From: Lysinibacillus sp. FSL M8-0337 | GTDB lineage: Bacteria; Bacillota; Bacilli; Bacillales_A; Planococcaceae | Assembly (NCBI RefSeq): GCF_038593855.1 | Contig: NZ_CP151996.1 | Span: 3,844,001-3,908,000, forward strand | DNA length: 64,000 bases | Direction: 5' to 3' | Shown: positions 8,646 to 16,166 of the stretch, piece after piece | How positions within the stretch are numbered: position 1 is the first letter of the stretch | How the letters are laid out: each line of letters begins with the position of its first letter | Made by a program: the position numbers and the translations under genes | Notes under the pieces: generated by a model | The model's input: the letters and a program-made list of their open reading frames with translations, nothing else | Told to the model about the DNA's origin: nothing | The model's database searches: none

Positions 8646-9389
8646 ATGAATGCTCAAATTCAACAATATTTAAAATTCATTCAATTTCAAGGATCTTTAG
8701 AGCCGTCTATCAAGCTACTTGGTCAATTACAAACGAAACATCTACATACCATTCCCTATGAAAATTTAGATGTTGCTTTGAAACGTGACATTTCCTTTGC
8801 TATCCCGGATATTTTTCAAAAAATTATTGTTCAACAACGCGGAGGCAATTGCTTTGAACTTAACATTTTATATAGTTGGCTACTTCGAGAACTCGGTTTT
8901 TCTGTAACAAATCGCTATGCGCAATTTTGGCGTAATACGGATGATAGTACACCGATTGAAGAAGTTCCCATGCATCAGCTACTCCTCGTTCAATTTGACG
9001 GCATAGCTTATATCTCGGACGTAGGTGTAGGTGCTTTAGCTCCGTGTAAACCAGTGCCTTTAATTGCACATCACGAACATCGCGAAGGCAATGAGCTTTA
9101 CAAAATTGAATGGCATGACACATACGGTTGGATGCTGTATGAGCAAACATCACACAATTGGCGCCTACTGTACAATTTCACGGATAACGGGAACGATGCC
9201 AATTTTGCACCACGTCTTTCTCAACAAAAGAATAAAATCGCCATGATTCGCACCCCTACTGGTCGACATACGATGTTCAATAATGAATTTCGTATATACG
9301 AAGGGCAATCATTAACAACTTATACAACACAGACCGATAAAGAATGGCTACAAGCGCTTAAACGTTTTTTTCATATATCGCTTACTTAA
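8646..9389 (+). CDS. Arylamine N-acetyltransferase
   Basis: NAT family enzyme that transfers acetyl from acetyl-CoA to arylamines or hydrazines. The Cys-His-Asp triad is visible: Cys in QQRGGNCFELNILYSWLL (about residue 69), His in MHQLLLVQFDG, and Asp in AYISDVGVG. Length is 247 aa, slightly under the usual 255-280, and the C-terminal domain is short. The ATG follows AAGGAAGTGAGG. It is convergent with the SLH protein gene across a hairpin. Confidence 0.9.
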   Translation: MNAQIQQYLKFIQFQGSLEPSIKLLGQLQTKHLHTIPYENLDVALKRDISFAIPDIFQKIIVQQRGGNCFELNILYSWLLRELGFSVTNRYAQFWRNTDDSTPIEEVPMHQLLLVQFDGIAYISDVGVGALAPCKPVPLIAHHEHREGNELYKIEWHDTYGWMLYEQTSHNWRLLYNFTDNGNDANFAPRLSQQKNKIAMIRTPTGRHTMFNNEFRIYEGQSLTTYTTQTDKEWLQALKRFFHISLT

Positions 9390-9423
9390 AAAAGGATGCA
9401 TTTTTCAATGCATCCTTTTCAAT
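9388..9423. terminator. Bidirectional terminator (NAT / SLH protein)
   Basis: AAAAGGATGCATT, a short loop, then AATGCATCCTTTT: a 13-bp stem with A and T runs on both sides, filling the gap between the two stop codons. Confidence 0.85.
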
Positions 9424-9425
9424 CT

Positions 9426-10523
9426 TTAATTTGCTGTTCGTTTTAGTAACTCATAAACAACTTCCCCATTGTGAAGTTCCTTAACTAAGCCAATACCATC
9501 TACAAAATAATACGTCTTCACTACATCAATATATTTAAAGCTTTCTTCTAATATTGCTACATTTTTATAGTTAACACCACCTGCTCGAACTGTTCCATCC
9601 GTCGTTTGGACGGTAATGCGATTGCCGTTTACAGGACGTTCATCGTCTTCATGAACTATCACGCCAATTCTTAGTGGTAGCCCTATATAAAAATCGTAAT
9701 GTGAGCTATACTCCTGAGCGATTGCTTGCGCATATACTGAGCCATCATAATATAATAATTCATCATAAAACGGCTTATTATTAGTCATATTCGTAATTGT
9801 CCAAACATCATTTTTATTATCATTATGACTATATTGATAATTTAATGTATATCTTAGACCATCATCAGGTGAATAATAGGCATAAGTATAGGTATAGGTA
9901 TAGGCAGGATCCTTTAATAAATTGGGATTTGAAAGAGTTAATGCACGAGCTACGAATGCTGAAAAATGGGCTCTTGTTAATGGCAATTTTGGTTTAAATG
10001 AGCCATCTTGATAACCGCTCGTAATATTATTGTTCGCTACCGCTAAAATTTCTTTATAGCCCGGTGTCTTTTCTGTAACATCTGTAAAATAATATGGGCT
10101 CGTCGTTCCCTTTAATTTAAAAGCTCGTTGCAAAACAATAGCCATATCTGCTCTCGTCAACGTGCCGTTTGGATTAAACTTTTTAGTTGCATCAAATATT
10201 CCAGCATTTTGTGTCGCAGCAATCTCCTTATAGTAAATATGAGATGTCGGTACATCTTGATACTTCGGATTTTTTACATTCGTTGTTTTTAAGGCTAACG
10301 CACGTGATATCATAACAGCTACCTGTGCCCTTGTGACATATTCATTTGGCTTAAAAGTACCATTAGGATACCCTTTAATAATCCCCCGCTCTACTAAATA
10401 ATCTATTTCCGTACTTAACGTATTGTCTGATGATACATCTTTAAAACTAGCTGCATAAACAGGCTGAATCTGGAGTATCCCTAAAATTAAAACTACAATC
10501 AAAATCTTACTTATTTTTTTCAT
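9426..10523 (-). CDS. Secreted S-layer-homology (SLH) domain protein
   Basis: A cell-surface protein of 365 aa with a signal peptide (MKKISKILIVVLILGILQ..., cleavage after PVYAA). Three SLH repeats follow at about residues 26-75, 86-135 and 147-195. Each has the FxDV...RGIIKGYPNGTFKP or TRAxxA pattern that binds pyruvylated secondary cell-wall polymer. The last 165 residues, rich in Tyr and Asp, have no domain I recognise. The second SLH repeat is diverged (IFDATKKFNPNGTLTRAD). The gene is monocistronic and borders an accessory stretch with a gene remnant. Confidence 0.88.
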   Translation of the reverse strand: MKKISKILIVVLILGILQIQPVYAASFKDVSSDNTLSTEIDYLVERGIIKGYPNGTFKPNEYVTRAQVAVMISRALALKTTNVKNPKYQDVPTSHIYYKEIAATQNAGIFDATKKFNPNGTLTRADMAIVLQRAFKLKGTTSPYYFTDVTEKTPGYKEILAVANNNITSGYQDGSFKPKLPLTRAHFSAFVARALTLSNPNLLKDPAYTYTYTYAYYSPDDGLRYTLNYQYSHNDNKNDVWTITNMTNNKPFYDELLYYDGSVYAQAIAQEYSSHYDFYIGLPLRIGVIVHEDDERPVNGNRITVQTTDGTVRAGGVNYKNVAILEESFKYIDVVKTYYFVDGIGLVKELHNGEVVYELLKRTAN

Positions 10524-11131
10524 ACTTTTCCCCCTATATTTACTTCCATCTTTGTTATCCTATTCATCAAGTAAAATAAATATTAACTAAAAGCTGTTTT
10601 GAAGAGTTGCATTGCATTAGTGTCCATATACCCAAGTCATCATATATTTACACTTCTAATTGCGTACATAGCTCTTCTAAAGCAAAATGCCCCTGCAATA
10701 CGTTGCAAGGGGTGTTGATAGATCTATTAAGTTTTGTAGTTTTTATATAAATCAAAGCCTAGCAAATTATCACTCTAGCTTCCCTTATTAGTAAGAGAGA
10801 TTATTTACTTCATCAACGCCATTCCCCATTTGCCTTAGCAGAACTACTCTCACTACTTCCACAAGCAGTTAGTAGAAATATCTCTTTTTATACATAATAT
10901 ACCTAAATAAACATTTAAAATATATTGTACCATAAAAACTAAATTCTTGTTTTGGAGTAAAATGATAAAATATGGATTTGCAATATCCGCTAACTAGCTA
11001 TGTTCTAGCTAGCTTTATGCACTTAGTAATTTCTTGTAATTTTTTATACCATTTAAATGTGAGTTGCGTTTAATTCTTATAATCCCCTTGATGTTTAACT
11101 ACCTCTTGTAATAAGACGATTCCTTATAAAA
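10524..11131. other. AT-rich intergenic stretch without an intact gene
   Basis: About 600 bp with no convincing intact ORF. It contains a CCCCTGCAA/TTGCAAGGGG hairpin near 10690-10712 and a probable lipoprotein remnant at 10813-10894. Otherwise I see nothing but A/T-rich sequence. Confidence 0.5.
10813..10894 (-). pseudogene. Remnant of a small lipoprotein gene (frameshifted)
   Basis: On the minus strand a frame reads FLLTACGSSESSSAKANGEW and stop, which is a classic lipobox (LTAC) plus a Ser-rich linker. An ATG start (MYKKRYF) just upstream is in a different frame and hits a stop, so a single indel separates start and lipobox. The protein would be only about 27 aa, so both a frameshift and a 3' truncation are implied. 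The evidence is the lipobox alone. Confidence 0.3.
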
Positions 11132-11164
11132 CAAAAAAGAGTTCTCAAATTAATGAGAACCCTT
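11132..11164 (-). terminator. Terminator downstream of the regulator-peptide operon
   Basis: Read on the minus strand: GGGTTCTCA, loop, TGAGAACTC, then six T. It lies 240 nt past the small peptide gene and is the first clear terminator for that transcript. Confidence 0.7.
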
Positions 11165-11404
11165 AATACATATGCAATTTTTTGGCCCTAAGGCAATTGG
11201 CGTTTAATCCCGGTTGCTACGTCTTTAATACGAGAATTATACCCACTGAGGCTCAATATAAAGCCTACAAAGTACATGCTGCTACGTTTATCTTATCCAA
11301 TAAAATGGCAATTTTTCAGTTGCGAAGTGCCTCACATTTCGAGTTTAAAAAACACTGTTCCTCAATCATAAGATAGAGCTACTACCTTCTACCACTCTTG
11401 CCTT

Positions 11405-11491
11405 TTATAAAACCGGTGGATGAATTGGAACAGATATAATTATTACTGCAGCACTCAGTATTAAGATTGATAATCCAACATTTTTCTTCAT
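11405..11491 (-). CDS. Candidate signalling propeptide of the RRNPP regulator (PapR/NprX-like)
   Basis: A 28-codon ORF starts MKKNVGLSILILSAAV and ends with the tail VPIHPPVL before TAA. Two lysines, a hydrophobic core of about 15 residues and a short Pro/His-containing C-terminus are what an exported, processed Phr/PapR/NprX-type pheromone precursor looks like. It has a strong AAAGGAGA ribosome site 6 nt before the ATG and begins 14 nt behind the stop codon of the RRNPP regulator, on the same strand. That is the arrangement of plcR-papR and nprR-nprX. The mature peptide is most likely within the last 5-8 residues. No homologue is known to me. The position, ribosome site and peptide type are seen directly, while the function is inferred. 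Confidence 0.7.
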   Translation of the reverse strand: MKKNVGLSILILSAAVIIISVPIHPPVL

Positions 11492-11505
11492 ATTCACACT
11501 CTCCT

Positions 11506-12726
11506 TTAGATTTCAATAAATTGCATAGCTTTCTCAAACTGCTTTTCTTGTCGATAATACTCTCCCAATAAATTAGAAAATTGTTGGTGCATTTCTTTTA
11601 ATTCTTCATTATCTGCTGTAAATGGAATTAACCTCCCTTCTAAAAAATCCATTGCTTTCTTTTTTTCTTCTCCTAGCAAATATAAATAAAAAGTAGCAAA
11701 TAAATTAAAACTTAATTTTTTCTTATTTTTTGCTTCTTCCTTTAGAATAGTAAAGGTTTTTATACTTTTTTCCGTTTGTTCTAAGCGAAATTGTGTAACA
11801 CCTAAATTATATAAGCAAAGCAGATAATGATCACAGTTCTTTGACATTAAAGAAGCGCTTTTTTCAAAGTAAATTAATGCATTTTCATATTCCCATCTCA
11901 TTTGGTACAAATCCCCCAAATTGTGATATATAGCAGGTAATAGCTGCTGTTGCTGTAATAGCTCCGCATTTCTCACTAAATGTTCATAGATTTCGATTGC
12001 TTCGTGAAACACTTTTCCTCGAGAGTAATTGAGTGCCAGAGACATTAATGTAAAAACAATTCTCTTAAAATTAAATTGGTCCTTATAGAATTGAAGAGCT
12101 TTTTTCCCATAAATAATTGCTTGGCTTGGTTCTTCTAACCGCCCTTTTATTAAAGCGAAATGATAGTAAAACTCTCCTTCTAGTGACCCTAGTTCTGGAT
12201 GTATTTGAAGTATTTGAGTTAGTTCTTTAGCTGCTTCCTCATATTTACCTTTTGTAATTAAAACTAATGCATAATAATATGAATGTAAATACCTTTCATG
12301 TTGGGAAAAATTTTGTCGGTGGGCATTTAGCCATCTTAATTGATTGTCTGCTAATTTGTGCTCTTTAACAAACACATAATAACGTAACTTATAAAGTTCA
12401 TATAAATAAATAGATTCTGTAAAACCTATTATTTCTTCATATTCTTTTAATTTGCTCATTGTCTCTTTTACTTTCTCATTCTCTAGGTAATTTATATGTT
12501 TTTGTAAATCATTTAATAGGCAAATAATATTTTGTTCGTTATTCTCTACATCGTGAATACTAATATTTAATCGTTCTAGCAGTAGACGTATTGTCTCGCT
12601 ATTTGCTTCTTTATTATTATTCTCAATTTTACTTAAATGAGGAATCGAGCAAATCCCCATCGCCACTGAATTCTGTGTCATTCCTAGCTTTGTACGATAG
12701 TACTTAATTAATGAACCTATCTTCAT
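11506..12726 (-). CDS. RRNPP-family (PlcR/NprR-like) quorum-sensing transcription regulator
   Basis: A 406-aa protein with an N-terminal XRE-type helix-turn-helix (residues 1-60; IGSLIKYYRTKLGMTQNSVA then GICSIPHLSKIENNNKE) followed by a long all-helical region with TPR pairs (for example ELLQQQQLLPAIYHNLGDLY and ENALIYFEKSASL). The GICSxxxLSKIEN motif is typical of PlcR/NprR-type regulators that bind a secreted, re-imported peptide in the TPR groove. ATG 12726 is chosen because GGGAGGT lies 7 nt upstream, and the ATG six bases earlier is too close to that site. A small peptide gene follows immediately, and the secreted protease sphericase is divergent, which suggests it is the target. Confidence 0.85.
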   Translation of the reverse strand: MKIGSLIKYYRTKLGMTQNSVAMGICSIPHLSKIENNNKEANSETIRLLLERLNISIHDVENNEQNIICLLNDLQKHINYLENEKVKETMSKLKEYEEIIGFTESIYLYELYKLRYYVFVKEHKLADNQLRWLNAHRQNFSQHERYLHSYYYALVLITKGKYEEAAKELTQILQIHPELGSLEGEFYYHFALIKGRLEEPSQAIIYGKKALQFYKDQFNFKRIVFTLMSLALNYSRGKVFHEAIEIYEHLVRNAELLQQQQLLPAIYHNLGDLYQMRWEYENALIYFEKSASLMSKNCDHYLLCLYNLGVTQFRLEQTEKSIKTFTILKEEAKNKKKLSFNLFATFYLYLLGEEKKKAMDFLEGRLIPFTADNEELKEMHQQFSNLLGEYYRQEKQFEKAMQFIEI

Positions 12727-12766
12727 TTTCATAACCTCCCGTATCGAATGACTATATTTTACATTT

Positions 12767-12795
12767 ATTATAATCATAATTTTCCCAATAATCAA
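12767..12795 (-). promoter_or_regulatory. SigA-type promoter of the RRNPP regulator
   Basis: On the minus strand TTGATT (12795-12790) and TATAAT (12772-12767) are separated by exactly 17 bp. The -10 lies 41 nt before the chosen start codon. Confidence 0.75.
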
Positions 12796-12815
12796 AAAAC
12801 CTAAATTATGGTAGA

Positions 12816-12847
12816 TTCAAATTGTAGTACTATAACTTAAATTTGAA
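12816..12847 (+). promoter_or_regulatory. Inverted repeat around the sphericase -10 region
   Basis: TTCAAATT at 12816-12823 and AATTTGAA at 12840-12847 form a perfect 8-bp inverted repeat separated by 16 bp. It flanks a plausible -10 (TATAAC, 12831-12836), and no good -35 is present. That fits an activator-dependent promoter, and the repeat is a candidate binding site for the divergent RRNPP regulator. Confidence 0.45.
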
Positions 12848-12862
12848 AAGGGGTTGGAATGA

Positions 12863-14158
12863 ATGAAAAAAGTGAAAAGTACGTTGCTAAGTCTTTTGAT
12901 TGCAGGATCAGTAATAAATCCGGTGTACGCAACAGCGATGGATAGCGAAGATAGCTCAGGAAACGACGGTGGTCAGGAGAAATTCCGTGTTTATGTTGAG
13001 ACAAACAAAAAATCAGAAAAATCAACATTAAAAAATCAATATTCTGTTCGTTGGGAATTAACAGAGAACGGATTTTCAACTGATATGAATGAAAAACAAT
13101 TCGAAGCATTACAGAAGAATAAAAATTACACAGTTACAAAAGTTCCTATCGTTACATTAGATACGATAGGTTTGGAAGACGATAGTATGGTAGAAAATGA
13201 AACCCTGGATTTGGTAACTTCTTTAAGAGCTTCTCAACAAATACCTTGGGGAATTAAAGCAATTTATAACAATGATACTTTAACATCGACAACTGGAGGA
13301 AGTGACATTAATATTGCTGTACTCGATACGGGTGTAAATACTTCTCATCCTGACCTTGTCAATAACGTAGAGCAATGTAAAGACTTTACAGGTGCGACAA
13401 CACCCATTAACAACAGCTGTACAGACAGAAACGGACATGGTACACATGTTGCTGGTACGGCCTTAGCTGATGGTGGAAGCGATCAAGCAGGCGTTTACGG
13501 TGTAGCTCCAAATGCTGATCTTTGGGCTTACAAAGTGTTATTAGATAGCGGCTCTGGATACTCAGATGATATTGCTGCTGCTATTCGACATGCAGCAGAT
13601 CAAGCAACAGCTACTGGTACCAAAACTATTATTAGTATGTCTCTAGGTTCTTCAGCGAATAATAGCCTCATTTCAAGTGCTGTCAATTACGCATACAGTA
13701 AAGGAGTTCTAATAGTAGCTGCAGCTGGTAATTCAGGCTATGCGCAAGGAACAATTGGTTATCCGGGGGCATTACCAAATGCAATCGCCGTTGCAGCTTT
13801 AGAAAATGTACAACAAAATGGGACTTATCGTGTAGCTGATTACTCTTCACGTGGTTATATATCTACAGCTGGAGATTATGTAATCCAGGAAGGTGATATT
13901 GAAATCTCAGCTCCTGGCTCATCCGTTTATTCTACATGGTATAATGGCGGTTATAATACAATTAGCGGCACATCAATGGCTACTCCTCATGTCTCTGGTT
14001 TAGCAGCAAAAATTTGGGCTGAAAATCCGTCATTGTCTAACACGCAACTACGTTCTAACTTACAAGCGAGAGCACAATCAGTAGATATTAAAGGTGGTTA
14101 TGGAGCTGCTATAGGTGATGACTACGCTTCAGGATTTGGATTTGCTCGCGTTCAATAA
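12863..14158 (+). CDS. Sphericase, secreted subtilisin-like serine protease (S8)
   Basis: A 431-aa pre-pro-protease. The signal peptide covers residues 1 to about 25 (STLLSLLIAGSVINPVYATA), an inhibitor-I9-like propeptide runs to about residue 115, and the mature enzyme begins near RASQQIPWGIKAIYNND. The triad is Asp in NIAVLDTGVNTSHPDL, His in NGHGTHVAGTALAD, and Ser in GTSMATPHVSGLAA, with the oxyanion Asn in AAAGNSGYA. From memory the mature sequence is nearly that of sphericase from Lysinibacillus (Bacillus) sphaericus, a cold-adapted calcium-rich subtilase with one Cys pair (EQCKDF...NNSCTD). The ribosome site is AAAAGGGG. It diverges from the RRNPP regulator and ends at its own terminator. 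Confidence 0.95.
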   Translation: MKKVKSTLLSLLIAGSVINPVYATAMDSEDSSGNDGGQEKFRVYVETNKKSEKSTLKNQYSVRWELTENGFSTDMNEKQFEALQKNKNYTVTKVPIVTLDTIGLEDDSMVENETLDLVTSLRASQQIPWGIKAIYNNDTLTSTTGGSDINIAVLDTGVNTSHPDLVNNVEQCKDFTGATTPINNSCTDRNGHGTHVAGTALADGGSDQAGVYGVAPNADLWAYKVLLDSGSGYSDDIAAAIRHAADQATATGTKTIISMSLGSSANNSLISSAVNYAYSKGVLIVAAAGNSGYAQGTIGYPGALPNAIAVAALENVQQNGTYRVADYSSRGYISTAGDYVIQEGDIEISAPGSSVYSTWYNGGYNTISGTSMATPHVSGLAAKIWAENPSLSNTQLRSNLQARAQSVDIKGGYGAAIGDDYASGFGFARVQ

Positions 14159-14187
14159 TTTTAAAAGGTGAAGCATACTAACATTAG

Positions 14188-14224
14188 TAATACAAACCAT
14201 CGCTTTGGTTTGTATTACTATTTT
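14188..14224 (+). terminator. Sphericase terminator
   Basis: TAATACAAACC, loop, GGTTTGTATTA, followed by a T-rich tract, 30 nt after the stop codon. Confidence 0.8.
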
Positions 14225-14588
14225 CTTGGTTCTAAACGTATTCACCAGTACCCCTATGCACAATGAATCTTTGTGATACTTATGACGACGTATCTCCCAT
14301 GTCTCTTTGCGTCATTTGCGCTTACATTCCTTTGTTCGGTCTATTCATAAGGCAGAGGCATGCTATGCTGCCGAATCAAACATACAATTATCCTCTTTTA
14401 TTAAATCCAATTAAAAAGCCCATGTTTATTTTTCAAACATGAGCTTTTTTAGTTTGCTCTCCTTTATCGATCACATTTTCTCGGATTGCAGCTTGTGTAA
14501 AAACTTGTGTAAAATGAACCTGCCTGTGTGTAAAATGTGTGTAAAAAGATTTCGATTCTTATCGTTTCCTATCGTAACCCAAGAAATG
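14225..14588. other. Gene-free spacer with orphan terminator and TGTGTAAAA repeats
   Basis: No ORF is supported. A second terminator-like hairpin (AGCCCATGTTT/AAACATGAGCT plus six T) lies at 14413-14451. Four copies of TGTGTAAAA lie at 14494, 14506, 14527 and 14538, with starts 12, 21 and 11 bp apart. The spacer ends at the terminator of the tRNA cluster. Confidence 0.55.
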
Positions 14589-14589
14589 T

Positions 14590-14632
14590 AAAAAGCTCAC
14601 AAACCCTGTTCTATCAAGGTTTGTGAGCTTTC
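14590..14632 (-). terminator. Terminator of the rrn-tRNA operon
   Basis: On the minus strand AAAGCTCACAAACC, loop, GGTTTGTGAGCTTT and a T run lie 37 nt past the last tRNA. The stem is 14 bp. Confidence 0.85.
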
Positions 14633-14668
14633 TAATCTTACTAAACGTAACGTATATGTACGTGATGA

Positions 14669-14749
14669 TACCGGTGGTCGGGGTCGAACCGACACTCCAA
14701 AGGAACACGATTTTGAGTCGTGCGCGTCTGCCAATTCCGCCACACCGGC
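14669..14749 (-). tRNA. tRNA-Leu (CAA)
   Basis: Acceptor stem GCCGGTG/CACCGGT with discriminator A, and anticodon loop CTCAAAA (anticodon CAA). The 3' CCA is not encoded (TCA follows). It is the last tRNA of the cluster and is separated from tRNA-Cys by a small terminator-like hairpin. Confidence 0.93.
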
Positions 14750-14764
14750 ATAATACTTTAGAGA

Positions 14765-14789
14765 TAAAAAAAATCGGAGTATCCGATTA
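14765..14789 (-). terminator. Terminator-like hairpin inside the tRNA cluster
   Basis: On the minus strand AATCGGA-TAC-TCCGATT is followed by eight T, between tRNA-Cys and tRNA-Leu. The loop is only 3 nt, but the form is that of an intrinsic terminator. It would reduce or stop transcription before tRNA-Leu. Confidence 0.6.
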
Positions 14790-14800
14790 AGAAAAAAATA

Positions 14801-14874
14801 TGGAGGCGGCAACCGGATTTGAACCGGTGATAAAGGTGTTGCAGACCTGTGCCTTACCACTTGGCTATGCCGCC
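14801..14874 (-). tRNA. tRNA-Cys (GCA)
   Basis: Anticodon loop CTGCAAC (GCA), acceptor GGCGGCA/TGCCGCC, CCA encoded. Confidence 0.93.
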
Positions 14875-14881
14875 ATATTAT

Positions 14882-14956
14882 TGGAGCGGAAGACGAGGTT
14901 CGAACTCGCGACCCCCACCTTGGCAAGGTGGTGTTCTACCACTGAACTACTTCCGC
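14882..14956 (-). tRNA. tRNA-Gly (GCC)
   Basis: Anticodon loop TTGCCAA (GCC), acceptor GCGGAAG/CTTCCGC, CCA encoded. Confidence 0.93.
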
Positions 14957-14961
14957 ATAAA

Positions 14962-15036
14962 TGGCTGGGGTACTAGGATTCGAACCTAGGCATGACGGAA
15001 TCAAAATCCGTTGCCTTACCGCTTGGCTATACCCCA
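14962..15036 (-). tRNA. tRNA-Gln (TTG)
   Basis: Anticodon loop TTTTGAT (TTG), acceptor TGGGGTA/TACCCCA, CCA encoded. Confidence 0.93.
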
Positions 15037-15040
15037 ACAA

Positions 15041-15117
15041 TGGGGCGACTGATGGGAATCGAACCCACGAATGCCGGAACCACAATCCGGTGCGTTAACC
15101 ACTTCGCCACAATCGCC
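15041..15117 (-). tRNA. tRNA-His (GTG), distal copy
   Basis: Anticodon loop TTGTGGT (GTG), CCA encoded, and the extra 5' G expected of tRNA-His. It is identical to the copy at 15153-15229. Confidence 0.92.
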
Positions 15118-15152
15118 ATTGCTTTATAGTTATATTTTAATTTTATAGTAAA

Positions 15153-15229
15153 TGGGGCGACTGATGGGAATCGAACCCACGAATGCCGGAACCACAATCC
15201 GGTGCGTTAACCACTTCGCCACAATCGCC
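15153..15229 (-). tRNA. tRNA-His (GTG), proximal copy
   Basis: Same 77-nt sequence as the neighbouring copy. The 35-bp spacer between them is AT-rich and has no hairpin, so this is a recent-looking tandem duplication. Confidence 0.92.
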
Positions 15230-15240
15230 ATAAAATTAAT

Positions 15241-15314
15241 TGGCAGGGGCAGTAGGAATCGAACCCACACCAAAGGTTTTGGAGACCTCTATTCTACCGT
15301 TGAACTATGCCCCT
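15241..15314 (-). tRNA. tRNA-Trp (CCA)
   Basis: Anticodon loop CTCCAAA (CCA), acceptor AGGGGCA/TGCCCCT, 3' CCA encoded. Confidence 0.93.
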
Positions 15315-15324
15315 ATAAAAAAAC

Positions 15325-15408
15325 TGGTGGAGGGGGACGGATTCGAACCGCCGAACCCTAAGGAGCGGATTTACAGTCCGCCGCGTTTAGCCACTTCGCT
15401 ACCCCTCC
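15325..15408 (-). tRNA. tRNA-Tyr (GTA)
   Basis: Anticodon loop CTGTAAA (GTA), long variable arm (class II), CCA encoded, 84 nt. Confidence 0.93.
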
Positions 15409-15417
15409 GGGAAAACA

Positions 15418-15493
<76 letters not shown>

Positions 15494-15505
15494 AAAAAAA
15501 CATGA

Positions 15506-15578
15506 TGGGTCAGGACGGAATCGAACCGCCGACACTTAGAGCTTCAATCTAATGCTCTACCAACTGAGCTACTGACCC
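15506..15578 (-). tRNA. tRNA-Phe (GAA)
   Basis: Anticodon loop TTGAAGC (GAA), acceptor GGGTCAG/CTGACCC with discriminator A. CCA is not encoded (TCA follows). Confidence 0.93.
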
Positions 15579-15597
15579 ATGTTTATTATTTTAAAAA

Positions 15598-15673
15598 TGG
15601 CGGTCCCGACCGGGATCGAACCGGCGATCTCCTGCGTGACAGGCAGGCATGTTAACCGCTACACCACGGGACC
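15598..15673 (-). tRNA. tRNA-Asp (GTC)
   Basis: Anticodon loop CTGTCAC (GTC), acceptor GGTCCCG/CGGGACC, CCA encoded. Confidence 0.93.
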
Positions 15674-15678
15674 ATTTT

Positions 15679-15753
<75 letters not shown>

Positions 15754-15778
15754 ATAATGCTATTTTGATTTTTAAAAA

Positions 15779-15854
15779 TGGTGGAGGATGACGGGCTCGA
15801 ACCGCCGACCCTCTGCTTGTAAGGCAGATGCTCTCCCAGCTGAGCTAATCCTCC
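15779..15854 (-). tRNA. tRNA-Val (TAC)
   Basis: Anticodon loop CTTACAA (TAC), acceptor GGAGGAT/ATCCTCC, CCA encoded. Confidence 0.93.
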
Positions 15855-15874
15855 ATCTGGGTATTCGTTATAAA

Positions 15875-15949
15875 TGGTGACCCCTACGGGATTCGAACCC
15901 GTGTTACCGCCGTGAAAGGGCGGTGTCTTAACCGCTTGACCAAGGGGCC
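15875..15949 (-). tRNA. tRNA-Glu (TTC)
   Basis: Anticodon loop CTTTCAC (TTC), acceptor GGCCCCT/AGGGGTC with a wobble, CCA encoded. Confidence 0.93.
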
Positions 15950-15974
15950 TTTAATGATTGGAATCCTAAAGTGC

Positions 15975-16066
15975 TGGCGGAGAGTAAGGGATTTGAACCC
16001 TTGAGACAGTGTTAACCGCCTACACGATTTCCAATCGTGCTCCTTCGGCCACTCGGACAACTCTCC
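15975..16066 (-). tRNA. tRNA-Ser (GGA)
   Basis: Anticodon loop TTGGAAA (GGA), long variable arm, acceptor GGAGAGT/ACTCTCC, CCA encoded, 92 nt. Confidence 0.93.
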
Positions 16067-16071
16067 AAGAA

Positions 16072-16148
16072 TGGCTCCGAAGGCAGGACTCGAACCTGCG
16101 ACAACCTGATTAACAGTCAGGTGCTACTACCAACTGAGCTACTTCGGA
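16072..16148 (-). tRNA. tRNA-Asn (GTT)
   Basis: Anticodon loop CTGTTAA (GTT), acceptor TCCGAAG/CTTCGGA, CCA encoded. It is the first tRNA after 5S rRNA. Confidence 0.93.
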
Positions 16149-16166
16149 ATAATTTTAGTATGTATA

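Noticed and set aside
11185..11268. Short minus-strand ORF (MYFVGFILSLSGYN...)
   Set aside because: No ribosome site and no recognisable family; it could be a relic but nothing supports it.
11182..11376. 64-aa plus-strand ORF opposite the end of the regulator operon
   Set aside because: No ribosome site, no family, and it lies antisense to the probable peptide transcript.
12767..12781. TTATAATCATAATTT as a PerR box over the RRNPP regulator promoter
   Set aside because: Three mismatches in the second half-site, and the match is explained by the TATAAT -10 in AT-rich DNA.
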